Shown here: positions 45,372 through 56,693 of the stretch, in pieces
Numbering within the stretch: the stretch's first letter is position 1
How the letters are laid out: every line of letters begins with the position of its first letter
DNA from: Hesseltinella vesiculosa
Lineage: Eukaryota > Mucoromycota > Mucoromycetes > Mucorales > Cunninghamellaceae
Direction: 5' to 3'
Length of the DNA: 64,000 nt
Assembly: GCA_002104935.1 (NCBI GenBank)
Contig: MCGT01000048.1
Coordinates: 78,725 to 142,724 of the forward strand
Notes under the pieces: generated by a model
Told to the model about the DNA's origin: nothing
The model's database searches: none
What the model saw: the letters and a program-made list of their open reading frames with translations, nothing else
Program-made: the position numbers and the translations under genes

Positions 45372-46849
45372 ATGGGACAAGAAACTATCCATACGCCTAC
45401 AACATGGGCTGCTATCAAGAACCCTCCCTATCCTGCTGAAGGTGCCAGTAACCAAAACTTCAATAACTACATCATGTGGGGTGTGCTCGCTGGTGTGCCT
45501 GGCTACTTGACGTACAAGCTTGGCTTGCCCTGGTGGTTCTTCTTCATTCTGTTTTTGGTGTGTGTGTTCCCTCTGTTGGCTACTTGTCTGTTCTTGTATA
45601 GTAAATTTGCTCCCCGCTACCGCAACTATGTGAAATTGCCTGAAAAGCCCTTGGAAGAATACATGGTCATCCACGACCCTGCCCTCAAGCAACAATATAA
45701 TGGCCGCAACAAGATCCCTATGGAAACCTTCTTTGAAGCTTATTTCGAAGGAAAGATTGATATCAAGGGTGATATCTTGGATATGTTTGAAGTACGTCAT
45801 GACTGGGCTGCCTTCCAATTCACGATGGGCCAAGCCAAGTTCTTTGTTACCCAATGGCTTCCTGAAACTTTCTGGCACAGCCGTGAACAAGACACTGAAC
45901 AAGTTCGTGATCATTATGACCGCGGTGATGATTTCCATGAAGCCTTCTTGGGCCCTTACATGGTCTACACCTCTGGTATTATCTCTGACAAAAACAAGCG
46001 CGAAACATTGGAAGAGCTGCAAGAAAACAAGATGAACCTGATCTGTGAAAAGATGCACATGAAGGCTGGTGAAGAACATCTGGATATTGGCTGTGGTTGG
46101 GGTACTTTGGTCGGCCATGCTGCCAAGAACTTTGGTACCAAATCTACCGGCGTGTCTCTCTCTCGTAACCAAGTTGCTTATGGTAACAAGAAATTCGAAG
46201 CCGACGGCAACAAGAACGCTCAACTGAACTGCATGGATTACCGCGATATCCCCAGCAAGAAATACAACAAAATCACCTGTGTGGAAATGGCCGAGCACGT
46301 CGGTGTCAAGCGTTTCAACGCCTTCTTGACTGAGGTGCGTGAACTCATGGAAGACGATGGTTTGTTCTACATGCAAGTCGCTGGTTTGCGTGCTTCCTGG
46401 CAATGCGAAGACTTCATCTGGGGTTTGTTCATGGCTCGCTACATCTTCCCTGGTGCCGACGCTTCGACTCCTCTCTGGTGGTACACTTATCAACTGGAAA
46501 ATGCTGGTTTTGAAGTCCAAAACGTCGATACCGTCGGTGTCCACTACTCCGCTACTCTCGAACGCTGGTATTTGAACTGGATGAAGAACCGGGACTCCCT
46601 TCGTGCAAAGTACCCTGACAGACTGTAAGCCCTCGGAAACAAAAATGTCTGCCTGTACTGAACTTTTTTTTTTTTCTTCGCCTTAGTATCCGTATTTGGG
46701 ATATCTTCCTTGCCTGGTCTACTATCATCTCTCGTCAAGGTAGTGCCACCTGTTACCAAATCGTTGCTGCCAAGAATCGCAACGGGTTTGACCGTGCCGC
46801 CTTGATCGACAACCGTACCAACCCTGCTTCTTGGAATAAGCAGGCTTGA
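45372..46849 (+). CDS. sphingolipid C9-methyltransferase
   Basis: 471 aa from exons 45372-46624 and 46687-46849. Two membrane helices (NNYIMWGVLAGVPGYLTY; LPWWFFFILFLVCVFPLLAT) precede a cyclopropane-fatty-acid-synthase-type methyltransferase with SAM motif LDIGCGWGTLVGHAA, then VEMAEHVGVKRF and FFYLNWM-like WYLNWMKNRDSL. The enzyme adds the C9 methyl to the sphingoid base of fungal glucosylceramide, using SAM, at the ER; it is fungus-specific. ATG 45372 (MGQETIHTPT) was chosen over 45303, whose extra 23 residues look non-coding. Codon use is strongly biased, suggesting high expression. Confidence 0.93.
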
Positions 46850-47486
46850 TTTGTGTATAGCAAAATAACTCCCTTCGTACTGTAACTTGAAACCTACTTG
46901 TTTATATATATTTAAAAAAAAAAGGTAGACAGATACAATATTGAAAAGGTGAATGGGGTGGATGAGTGGAAACTGGAAAAGGCGCTTGATTTGCCATCAT
47001 GTCTTCAGAATCGCACTGTCAAGACGTAACGTGACGCTGACTGATTGCTGATGAAGACTGTCAATATTGAAGCAGCAAGAAACAAGGTTTGATGGATAGG
47101 TGCGACGGCTGTTCCGAAAAAAGGATACCGTCCCGTGATCAAAGCTGTTCTCCACAGCCATCTTACCATTTTCCAACAGCCCAAAGACGGCCGTGATCTC
47201 TGGAGAGGGGGAGGGGGGAGGGTATGGGCCAGTTGTGAAGTGGACTGGGTGTTTACTAGCCAAGTTTTGACTATAATGCGCCAAAGAATGGTCTTGTTTT
47301 GTGCAAGGTAATGCAGCCATTGAACACGCCGTTTTGCACTTGGTTGCCAAAAAAGGCGGGTAGTCGGAACGGTGAGAACCACACTGCAAGGCGGCCATTC
47401 GTTTATGGAAAATAAACGCAAAAAGTGACGCCCTTTAAAAAACGAGTTTCCCCACATTTTCTTTTCTTTCTGACTCTTTCCAGATC
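46850..47486. other. intergenic, 637 bp
   Basis: Methyltransferase 3' flank and promoter of the MFS gene. A 133-codon minus-strand frame (46997-47398) is open but its composition and position do not support a gene. Confidence 0.5.
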
Positions 47487-49756
47487 ATGATTGCGGTTGA
47501 CACAGAAGAGGGAAAGCTAATGAAGCGTAAGCCAGAAAAAGAAGTCCTGGAAATAGCCAATGCTATCATTCGCGACCATGGCCTTCAAGAATATGAACAA
47601 GTCATTAAACGTGGAGCCCTGCTGGCCAATGTAAGTCCTGAACTTGATCATGAAATGCGCAGTTCACATTTCCTTTTTTTTTTTTTACTCTTTCTTTCAG
47701 GATGGAGGTGTATTTGAACATCGCACTGACATCACAGACGAAGAAAAAGAAGTATTGCGGAGAGAAAAGACAAACAGATGGCGTCAGCCATTTCAAATGT
47801 ACTTTGTTGCTGCGTAAGTGGTGTTGCAAAAAAAAAAAAAAAAAAAAAAAAAAATTGGCTCCTTACCCTTGGTTCTTTACCCAGCGCTGGTGCAATGACG
47901 GCAATTGTAGCAGGCATGGATGAAACCGTCGTCAATGGTGCCCAACTGTATTACCTGGAACAATTTGGCATCAGCAACGACGTCTACTTGACTGGGCTAG
48001 TCAATGGTGCCCCTTACCTTGCTTGTGCCTTGGCTGGTGTCTGGCTCAACGGCCTCTTGTCCAACTGGTTTGGGCGACGTGGATCAATTTGTAAGTCACG
48101 AGGCTGACTTGCATCAAGCGTGCATAACATGCCCTCTTTCATTCAGTCATTGGGTGTCTGTTGGGTGTTGGAGCCTCGCTCTGGGAAGCCTTTTCTCCGT
48201 CATGGCAGGTATGAATATTGAATGTCACTTCTTTTGCCTAAAATGGATGGCTACTCCTTCTTTCCTTAGAGCTTGTTTGTGGCTCGTTTGCTGTTGGGCG
48301 TATCTCTTGGCAACAATTCTGCAGTGGTGCCCATCTTCACGGCTGAATCTGTGCCAGCAAGCATCCGTGGTGGTTTAGTCATGTTCTGGCAAACGTTTGT
48401 TGCTTTTGGCATCATGATCGGCTGTACTTACACATCACCATCCAAAGAAACAACGACTCAATGTTTCTTATAGATCTAATCGATGTCGCATTCATGAATG
48501 TCACGCAAGAAGGCGGGTTAAACTGGCGACTGATGCTTGGTGCTACTTTTGTTGCTCCGCTCATTGTCATGTCCATGATTTACTTTTGCCCTGAAACCCC
48601 CCGCCACTATGCAAAGAAGAACCGCTATGACCAAGCCTTCCATTCCCTCAGACGTCTTCGATGGATCGAGCTGGAGGCAGCTTGCGACCTCTACCTGATA
48701 CATGAATCCCTAAAAGGGGAATCTGCCTACACTCGCAACAACCTGCTCAAAGAGCTCTTTACTGTACCGCGCAATCGTCGCGCTGCTCTCGCGTCCTTTA
48801 TTGTTATGTTTATGCAGCAATTTTGTGGGGTAAGCAATCCATCCTTCCCTGTTTTCATGTACTGATCTTGCCAGCCCCTTCTTTTTTTTTTTCTAGGTGA
48901 ATGTCATCATGTACTATTCCTCAGTCATCTTCAGGCAAGCAGGCGTCTCGGAACAAACCGCCATTGTCGCTTCTCTTGGTGCTGGCATCTTGAATGTACG
49001 GCAAGTTGACTTCACACATCCAAGGAGATGCACTCATTTTTTTTTACTGTAGTTTTTGTTTGCATTGCCAGCAATCAAAATCATTGATACCTGGGGCCGT
49101 CGTCCTCTGCTTTTATGGACATTCCCTTTGATGGCTGCCGCATTGCTATTCACCGGTTTCTCCTTCTTTGCTGATAGCGAACAAGCCCGCCTTGGCCTGA
49201 TTGCTTTTGGCATCTACGCGTACATGATTTTCTATTCTCCTGGTGAAGGACCTGTGCCATTCACTTATGGTGCTGAAGCATTTCCTCTTCATGTGCGCGA
49301 TGTTGGCATGTCTTTTAGTACCGGTGTCACTTGGGCATTTTCGTTCATCCTTGCCTTAGTGTTCCCTGCCCAGCTTGAAGCATTCACTCCTGTCGGTGCC
49401 TTTTGCTGGTATGCTGGCTGGTGCATCATTGGTTTCTTCCTCATCCTCTTGTTTGTACCTGAAACCAAAGGCTTCAGCCTGGAAGCTCTTGACGTGTAAG
49501 TGGATCCAACAATAGAGTGGCAATGGCCCTGACCTCTTCTTTAAGTGTTTTCTCCGTGCCAACGCATAAGCATGCTGCCTTCCAAATCCGCCAATCTTGG
49601 AAGTGGTTGTCTAAGCATGTCCTCCGGCAAGACGTCCACCTTGAGTCCGTGCTTGATCTCTACAATGTGAATGATTTAAACCAAGAACACGACCAAACCA
49701 CCCCCGTCTTGGGTACATCATCTGTTTCCGCTGCAGAAAAATCATCTGCTTCCTAA
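47487..49756 (+). CDS. MFS sugar/polyol transporter
   Basis: 595 aa from nine exons: 47487-47630, 47701-47813, 47885-48090, 48147-48208, 48270-48423, 48474-48829, 48897-48995, 49053-49495 and 49546-49756. Family motifs appear in order: GMDETVVNGAQLYY in TM1, NWFGRRGSIF (loop 2-3), VPIFTAESVPASIRGGLV (TM4-5), PETPRHYAKK (central loop), DTWGRRPLL (loop 8-9), and PETKGFSLEALD after TM12. Twelve helices fit. The N-terminal ~80 residues (EKEVLRREKTNRW) and a ~70-residue C-terminal tail are cytosolic. It resembles fungal inositol/sugar symporters with a long N-terminal arm. Substrate unknown. Two introns carry long A or T runs (47828-47854, 48882). Confidence 0.9.
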
Positions 49757-50058
49757 AAATAGGATCCTACTTTTGCAATTCTTCTTTCTATTTATTCACC
49801 TTTTGAAACTCTGTATAATTTTATAAACATGCCTCTTTCAGCCAGCTGAGATCTGACTGGCAATAAGCATGTATGCCGGTGAAATTAGAGTCAAAAGTAA
49901 TCTGGTTTTTTCAGCGTAGTGCTGTGCTGGTTCGGCGCAGAACACTGCTTCCAGTTACTGGAAAGTTCTACCTGACTTGTGATCGCACTCTTTTTTTTTT
50001 TTTCTGCAAAACAAATCGCCGAGACCCACAATCAATCACCGTCCAAGAAGCCGCCATC
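49757..50058. other. intergenic, 302 bp
   Basis: 3' flank of the transporter. An open frame reaches into it from the next ORF (to ~50000) after a T-run, without a recognised domain. Confidence 0.4.
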
Positions 50059-50719
50059 ATGAACCTCCACGATCCGATCCATCAAACGCTAAATGCTCAT
50101 GTGTCTGCTTATGAGAGCATGACCAATTCCCTGAAACAATGTCGACTTTTCCTGCAACACGAAAATGGTCAATTATAGCAAAAGTTCCTGGAACTGAACC
50201 ACATGTAGGAAAGAGCGGAAAAAAAAAATAACGGTTGCAAAAAATACATCGTGCTCACTTTCCTTCTTCTTTCCCAGCCCTATGAACACTGTAAAACGAC
50301 GATACCATGCTCCTAGCCTCAGCAACGGCCCATCCTTGGTGGTGTTTGGCACTGCAACGGTTGATCGCGACGGTCGGACGAACGGACTTAACCAAAATCA
50401 CCTGATAGAACGCCAGTCCAGTGCCCTCACTCTGGTCCTGCACACAGACGAATATCTGACCAGCCAGGCAAGTGCTTTTTTTTATCAAAAGTCAAGTGAC
50501 GAATGATCTGTTTTACAGGCTTGTAATGTCTGTGGCGGCCAATTGTCACCCGTTACCACCAACAACCAACAAGACATCTTCGTCTTGAAACCTTGCACTA
50601 GCTCCTGCATGTTTTGGGACCTGGATGCCTTTGCAGCCAGCTACAAGCTTTGGGCTGCTCGCTCAATGGTGGAGGTTTGGGCCCGGCCTGCCCTCCCTCG
50701 CACGACCAGCTCCCGGTGA
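50059..50719 (+). pseudogene. Fanzor/TnpB-like RNA-guided nuclease remnant (C-terminal part)
   Basis: The recognisable part is exons 50282-50467 and 50519-50719 (128 aa). It has SLVVFGTATVDRDGR, then TLVLHTDEYLTSQACNVCGG, then IFVLKPCTSSCMFWDLDAFA. The order VVFGxAT ... (D)EYxTSxxCxxC ... C-x3-C-x2-W-x-x-D-x-x-A-A is that of the RuvC-II end, zinc ribbon and RuvC-III Asp of Fanzor proteins (usually WNRDvnAA; here WDLDAFAA). A further open frame at 50059-50178 may be an upstream exon but does not join in frame. The N-terminal RuvC-I and REC parts are missing. The joining intron (50468-50518) has a GC donor. Recognition is by motif pattern only. Confidence 0.45.
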
Positions 50720-51646
50720 TCCACATCATCAACGTCTGACTCTCCCCCTCATCTCCTTCCCACCGCGAAATTGTAAGGGAATCTGTAACTTGATTGCAGT
50801 CTTGATCTTGTGCGTGCAGAAAAAGCATAAAAAGTGCGAAATTCCCTGAATAATATAAAAGAATCGCTTATTGACATGTACAAATCAAGAGTATCTGTAT
50901 TAAGTTGCCACACTTCGCAAGATGAAATAGATATGGTTGAATTTCAGAAAGAAACTGGTTTGATGGTCTCCTACATTTATAAGTATGCCGACAGAAACAT
51001 CAAGTCGTTCGTGAAAGATTGTTTTATGCCAACTCATGTTTTTATTTAGTCTTGGTTATAGGGTTTTTTTTTTTTTTTTTTTTTTTTTTTCTTCATCTGT
51101 TTGAAGTGTGGGCTTTGCCCGATACAGGTAAGATTGACTGACGGGTGGAGAAAAAAAATCTGGCTAGGTGCTCACTATTCATTTTCGTCACTCCTGCTCT
51201 ACCCTCCTTGGACTGGGTAAGCCCCAGCATAAAATAGGTTGGGTAGGTTACCATCATCAAACTCACCCTGCTCCTTTCCTTTTCAATAAATATGTAAGAT
51301 TGGGACCCCGTGCTTACGATATATCTGGGCTCGAAATGAAGATCTTGGTTGTCAAGATGAGGAAGGAAATACAGTACCGGTACTGTGCCGGTACAGTAAG
51401 AAAAAGCGATGTAGTCGGCGCCTTCATCAATTCCACAGGTTACTACATGGGCTAGAAAGTTATCGCTGGAACTTACTGCACCAAGCTAACAATAATATTG
51501 ATCCACAAATGTTGTTGCCAATGTGTGTGCAGAATCGCCGACCAAACTCAAAAAAAGGGTCAAAAAAAAAAAAAAGGGTGCAGTTGTTTCAATTTGTTGT
51601 TTCCATTTTCCTTGGTGAAACTTTTTTGGTTTTTTTTTTTTTTCAA
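50720..51646. other. intergenic, 927 bp
   Basis: Contains a ~30-nt T-run (51063-51092), a compact palindrome (51371-51397) and the promoter of the GH3-GNAT gene. No gene recognised. Confidence 0.5.
51371..51397. repeat. short perfect palindrome with overlapping hairpin
   Basis: ACAGTACCGGTACTGT (51371-51386) is a perfect 16-nt palindrome; its right half pairs again with GTACAGT at 51391-51397. Confidence 0.7.
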
Positions 51647-54238
51647 ATGACATTAGAAAAAGATGTTGGTCAATTGCTCATGTGCGGCTTCGATGGGTTG
51701 GCGCCTACAGCGGATATCCTGGATTTAATCAAGAACCACAATCTTGGCTCTGTCATTTTTTTCTCACGCAACATTGATAATCCCGAGCAAGTTAAACGAT
51801 TGACCCGATCATTGCAACAAGCCGCTAGGGATGCAGGCCATACGCGTCCATTACTCATCGCTGTCGACCAAGAAAACGGTGTAGTGCGTCGCCTGGGAAC
51901 CAGCGGCACATACCTGCCTGGCAACATGGCCCTCGGAGCCATGAACTCGACCACTTACGCTAAACAAGTCGCCTTGGCCACAAGCAAAGAATTGCTCGCA
52001 TTGGGAATCAACTGGAATCTCGCGCCCGACATGGATGTCAACAACAATGCTTTGAATCCGGTGATTGGCGTGCGCTCCTACGGTGAAGACCCCGAATCTG
52101 TGGCCCGCCTTGGCATGGCACAAGTCGAAGGTTACCAAAAAGGCGGCGTTGCTACAAGCTGCAAGCACTTTCCGGGACATGGTGACACCGCTACCGATTC
52201 ACACCTGGGCGTACCGGTCATTGATAAAAGTCTACACGAATTGGACAAGGTCGAACTGCTGCCATTTAAGAAAACCATAGCTGGCAAGGGCCATGCTCAG
52301 CCGGCGTCCATCATGATCGGTCATATGAGCCTGCCTCAGCTCATAAAAAAGCGCCCCGGAACAACAGCCAGTCTCGCTCCAGAAGTTGCAAAGGACCTGC
52401 TGCGTGATCGTCTACATTATCAAGGCGTCATCATCACCGACTGCTTGGAAATGGACGCCGTCAAGGATACAGTCGGCTGCGCCCGCGGCTCAGTCATGGC
52501 GTTAGCAGCTGGTAACGACATGGTTATGATCTCCCACACCTACGAATATCAAAAAGATGCCTTCACCGAAATCTACCAGTCATTGGGCGATTGCACTCTG
52601 GATCAATCCGCCTTGGACCAATCGCTCGCCCGAGTTGCAGCCCTCAAGGATAAGTACCTGTCTTGGGACGTGGTCTTGGCCGAAAGTGACATATCAATTG
52701 TAGGCTGCGAAGCGCACCAGGAGCTCTCGAAACGCCTGTATGACAAAGTACCGACGGTCGTGCGCAACCTCAGCCACACTCTTCCACTCAAGCTTTCGTC
52801 TGAGGCTCCCCTTTTGTTTTTGGCCGCCCATGTGCCAATGACGCTCGCCATCGATTCGGAGCCCGAGCCCTTCCAGTCATTCTACGAAGCAATCCAGAGA
52901 CGCCATATCAACACTGAGTATGTAGTCTACAACGAGGACAACATGCACGACATCCTTGCCAGCGGCAAAATCGATCAAGCTGCGCACGTCATCATCGGCA
53001 CCGCCAATGCTAACTTGCACCCCTTCCAGTGTACCATGGTGCAGCGAGCTCACCAACGCCTCCAGCAAAAAAACAACCTGACGGTCGTCGCCGTCATCAA
53101 CCCTTACGATCTGATGGCTTTTCCCGAAATTGACACTTATCTGGTCACCTACGAGTACACTCCACCTGCTCACGAAGCTGCTGTACGTTTGATCTTTGGC
53201 GAAATTCCCAGCACTAGCCGCTTACCTGTAAAGATTCCAGGAGACCAGGCTTCTTCTACTTCATCCGAAGAAAGCGAAGACTTTACCATTCAGGCATATG
53301 ACGCCAACGACGATTTAACTCAAGCCTGGGCGCTTTGGAACCACGCACTTGGAGACAGCTGGCCCTTGGACAAGCAACAATTCCACAAAGTCTTGACGAA
53401 CCCTACGGCTCATCCTTGTCATTTTGTCGCCCGGTCCGTGCAAAGCAGTAAGATCATCGGATTTGCCGCGACCATGATCGGTGACGAAGGCAAGGCTGGA
53501 CAGCTGGCGCTGCTGGTAGTGGACCCTGATCACCAACGCCGAGGGGTCGGTAGCAAGCTCCACGACGCTGCGCTTGATCATCTGCGATCGCAAGGTGCCA
53601 CAGCATCGCTTCGTTTGGGCTCCACCTATCCTCGCTTCTTCCCTGGGCTACCCCGTTCACAAGACAAGCATGCAGACTTTTTTGCCCGTCGCGGCTGGCA
53701 AGTGGCCTCGACCGAGGTGCATGATCTGGTAGGCAACCTTACCGAGTACAGCACCCCTCCACGCCTCACCCAACGCATGGAACGAGAAAAAATTTGGTTT
53801 GGTCGTATCACACCCAAGGATCTCTGGAAGCTGTTTGCGTTCCAACAGCAGTACTTTCCTTACTGGCTGTCCACTTACATGCATCATGCTGACCTTGGTG
53901 ATTTGCAAGATTTACTGGTCGCTCGACAAGACAACGCTAATGGCCTGATCATTGCCAGTACCATTGTCTATACCACCTCTGTCTCCCATGAGCAGCGCTC
54001 TGATCTTATATGGACTAATGCTTCGATGTTTGGCGAAAAGAGTGGTGGTATGGCCTGCGTCGGCGTCGCAGACAATCAGCGGGGTCGTGGCATCGGCCTG
54101 GGTATTGTCGCCTATGCTAACCAAGTCCTCCGAGCCCGTGGCGTGCAAAAATCTTATGTCGACTGGGTAGAACTGTTGGACTTTTACGCAAAATTGGATT
54201 ATTCCACATGGAGAAGTTACCGCACCGTCACCTGCTAG
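51647..54238 (+). CDS. GH3 beta-N-acetylhexosaminidase (NagZ-type) fused to two GNAT domains
   Basis: A single-exon 863-aa protein. Residues ~1-340 are a GH3 TIM barrel of the NagZ branch: the motif KHFPGHGDTATDSH (residues 173-186) holds the catalytic His-Asp pair of the flexible loop, and Asp265 in IITDCLEMDAV is the nucleophile. Residues ~350-530 form the GH3 C-terminal domain. Two GNAT acetyltransferase domains follow: ~535-690 with LLVVDPDHQRRGVGSKL (acetyl-CoA loop Q-R-R-G-x-G) and ~715-860 with VGVADNQRGRGIGLGIV. It probably removes GlcNAc from beta-linked amino sugars (chitin or wall fragments), and the GNATs may acetylate glucosamine. Lacks a signal peptide, so cytosolic. ATG 51647 follows a T-run; the upstream open frame is low complexity. 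Confidence 0.88.
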   Translation: MTLEKDVGQLLMCGFDGLAPTADILDLIKNHNLGSVIFFSRNIDNPEQVKRLTRSLQQAARDAGHTRPLLIAVDQENGVVRRLGTSGTYLPGNMALGAMNSTTYAKQVALATSKELLALGINWNLAPDMDVNNNALNPVIGVRSYGEDPESVARLGMAQVEGYQKGGVATSCKHFPGHGDTATDSHLGVPVIDKSLHELDKVELLPFKKTIAGKGHAQPASIMIGHMSLPQLIKKRPGTTASLAPEVAKDLLRDRLHYQGVIITDCLEMDAVKDTVGCARGSVMALAAGNDMVMISHTYEYQKDAFTEIYQSLGDCTLDQSALDQSLARVAALKDKYLSWDVVLAESDISIVGCEAHQELSKRLYDKVPTVVRNLSHTLPLKLSSEAPLLFLAAHVPMTLAIDSEPEPFQSFYEAIQRRHINTEYVVYNEDNMHDILASGKIDQAAHVIIGTANANLHPFQCTMVQRAHQRLQQKNNLTVVAVINPYDLMAFPEIDTYLVTYEYTPPAHEAAVRLIFGEIPSTSRLPVKIPGDQASSTSSEESEDFTIQAYDANDDLTQAWALWNHALGDSWPLDKQQFHKVLTNPTAHPCHFVARSVQSSKIIGFAATMIGDEGKAGQLALLVVDPDHQRRGVGSKLHDAALDHLRSQGATASLRLGSTYPRFFPGLPRSQDKHADFFARRGWQVASTEVHDLVGNLTEYSTPPRLTQRMEREKIWFGRITPKDLWKLFAFQQQYFPYWLSTYMHHADLGDLQDLLVARQDNANGLIIASTIVYTTSVSHEQRSDLIWTNASMFGEKSGGMACVGVADNQRGRGIGLGIVAYANQVLRARGVQKSYVDWVELLDFYAKLDYSTWRSYRTVTC

Positions 54239-54314
54239 CCTTGCATTGAATAAATGATTCCTTCGGCTTTTTTTTTTTTTTTTGCCTCTTCTTTTTTTTT
54301 TTTTTTTGGTTGAC

Positions 54315-56693
54315 ATGGCTGAACTTCCTGTTTGTCTTCAACAATCGAAATGCATTTTGCACATAGATCTAGGTATGCTAGGAAGGAAAACTGTTACAAA
54401 CATATCTTACGTTTATTCTTTTAGATTGTTACTTTTGTCAAGTTGGTTAGTAAGCTTTTTTTTTCAGGGTTTGTAACTCATCTTTCTTTTCAAAAGAGCA
54501 GGTTCGCTTAGGCTTGTCTCCAGATAAACCAGTTGCAGTACAACAATGGTCTAATTTGATTGCAGGTATTCGTTAAAGAGTAAAGCAAGAATTCCATGCA
54601 CGCTCATTTTTCTTTATTGTGTTGTTAGTCAACTACGCTGCCAGAGACTTTGGTGTCAGTCGACTTGTCACTGTAGATCAGGCCAAAGAGCTTTGCCCAG
54701 GTAGCTTTGATGTCTCATTGCAAGGAATTTACCAACAGCTAATCGTCGTTTTTATTATTATCACTTTTTCCATGACAGATATCACTCTTGTGCATGTTGC
54801 CACGTTTGCCCCTAATGAAACAGTTGCCAAGTATCATGATAAACCCAGCCGCAGCACCCACAAGGTACGTTTTTTTTTTTTAAAAAAAAAAAAAAATAGC
54901 CTCATGCTCACTACTACCGCCATTTTTTTAATTTCAAAGGTGGATCTTTCTCCATATCGACATGCGAGCAAAAAGATCTTCAACGTCTTCTCGGCACACT
55001 GTCCACTTTTACAAAAAATGGGATCGGATGAAGCATTTCTAGATGTCACCGATCTAGCAAATAAGCGTTTGAGTGAGCAGTACATCCCTCAGCATCCAGA
55101 ATTATTGGATCACTTGGACGACCTACTTTTACCAGAGCAGCATGTGGTTGATTGGGACAACGTTGCATTCATGGTCAGAAGCCAAGCTGAAAAACGTCAC
55201 GAGCAGGACAACACTTTTCGCTGGGACAAAACTTCCTGGAAGGACCTGCAGCTTTACGCCGGTGCTGCAATTGCAGCTGAAATTCGAAAGGATATCTTTG
55301 ACACTCTACACTATACTTGCTCGGCCGGTAAAATAGGCATTTTATCTTTGAATGAGAGATCTTTAATCTGTGTTTTTATGATCAAGGGGTGGCACACAAC
55401 AAGGTGCTCAGCAAGCTCTGCTCTAGTATGCATAAACCCAACAAACAGGTACCCCCCAGCCCCTTTCTTGGTACATTTTGCCCGCACATCTCTCACTCTT
55501 TGCTACTTGTATAAAAATATGTTTCTTCCCTCATCGTAGACGATTCTTCGTGACCACATTGCCCAAGAATTCATGCAAAACATCCCGTTCAAAAAGATTC
55601 GCAACCTAGGCGGCAAGCTCGGTGACCAAATCGAGGAAGAATACCAGCTGAGTATGGCCGGAGATCTTTGGAAATATGAAAAAAAAGAGCTCCAGCAAAA
55701 GTTTGGCGAGTCGACTGGAGCATGGATCTATGACATCGTACGTGGTATTGACCACGAAGAAGGTGAATTAACTATATCATATTCACACCGGTCGACGTTT
55801 TGAAATGCTGATTAGCCTCTAATTCCTCCTATAGTGCAAGTGGCCAAGGCGCCAAAGTCTTTGATTGCAAGCAAATCCATGTACCCTGTTGTTGAAGCCG
55901 AAGAAGCTCTGATCCCATGGTTCGGCGTACTGGCGGCCGAACTGTATACTCGTATCATGGAGCACTGGGATGCTAACCGGCTATATCCCAAGACAATGAC
56001 TGTGAGACTTGTTGCCTTCTCTCTTTTGTAGCCCTCTTACTCATTCGCCCTATTTTGTTTTAGATGACCTACAAGTGTACTCGCGATACAAAATATCGCT
56101 CCAAATCCATGGCTATGATCCATCGAGGACAGCTAAAATCACCAGGTTACCCTTAAAAAAAAAGGACCAGTTAAATTCTAACCCCAGAATTCTCTCTTAT
56201 TGTAGACAATTTGCGTGAGCGAATCGAGAAACTGGCCTACAGTGCTGGTCTGAAAGATATGCTCCCTTGTACTCTCTTATCAGCACATGTGTCTGGATTG
56301 GTCCCAGACGCTTCACTAACTTCTCACACGATCTCAAGTTATTTTTCTGTCGCCCCATCGTCAGAACCGCCGCTTATAGGATCATCTACGGTATCTACCA
56401 CTTCTCCGTCATCACCATCGCCAACTGCCTCGCCAAGTACCACCTTTGCAAAAAACGTCTCACAGGCCGACCACAGCTCACCAATCTCATGGATATGTGA
56501 CCGATGTAACAACACGATACCGCTGGAACAAGTTGATGAGCACACTGATTTCCACTTTGTGCAAGATTTAGTCGATCAGGAACGTGCCAGCAACATACCC
56601 CATTCTTCTCAACAAAAACGGCCCTCAACCTCTTCATCGACCTCTACTACTTCTTCCAAGAAGCCAAGAAGATCCTTTTTCAGTCCAGAATAA
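54315..56693 (+). CDS. RAD30: DNA polymerase eta (Y family)
   Basis: 571 aa from 11 exons: 54315-54372, 54425-54445, 54497-54565, 54629-54700, 54779-54864, 54940-55327, 55387-55448, 55540-55762, 55835-56001, 56064-56145 and 56206-56693. Catalytic carboxylates lie in CILHIDLDCYFCQVEQVRLG (Asp18) and in MGSDEAFLDV. CSAGVAHNKVLSKLCSSMHK and the HhH/little-finger region follow. The C-terminus has a UBZ zinc finger (WICDRCNNTIPLEQVDEHTD then FHF; C2H2) and a basic tail; a PIP-like end SFFSPE is seen. Pol eta bypasses cyclobutane dimers and is recruited by ubiquitinated PCNA. The gene starts only 77 bp after the GH3-GNAT stop on the same strand. Exon 2 is just 21 nt. Confidence 0.93.

Noticed and set aside
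45360..46544. 394-codon minus-strand frame
   Set aside because: It is the antisense shadow of the strongly codon-biased sphingolipid methyltransferase gene.
46997..47398. 133-codon minus-strand ORF with ATG between the sphingolipid methyltransferase and the MFS gene
   Set aside because: No family resemblance, odd composition, and it overlaps another open frame; probably chance.
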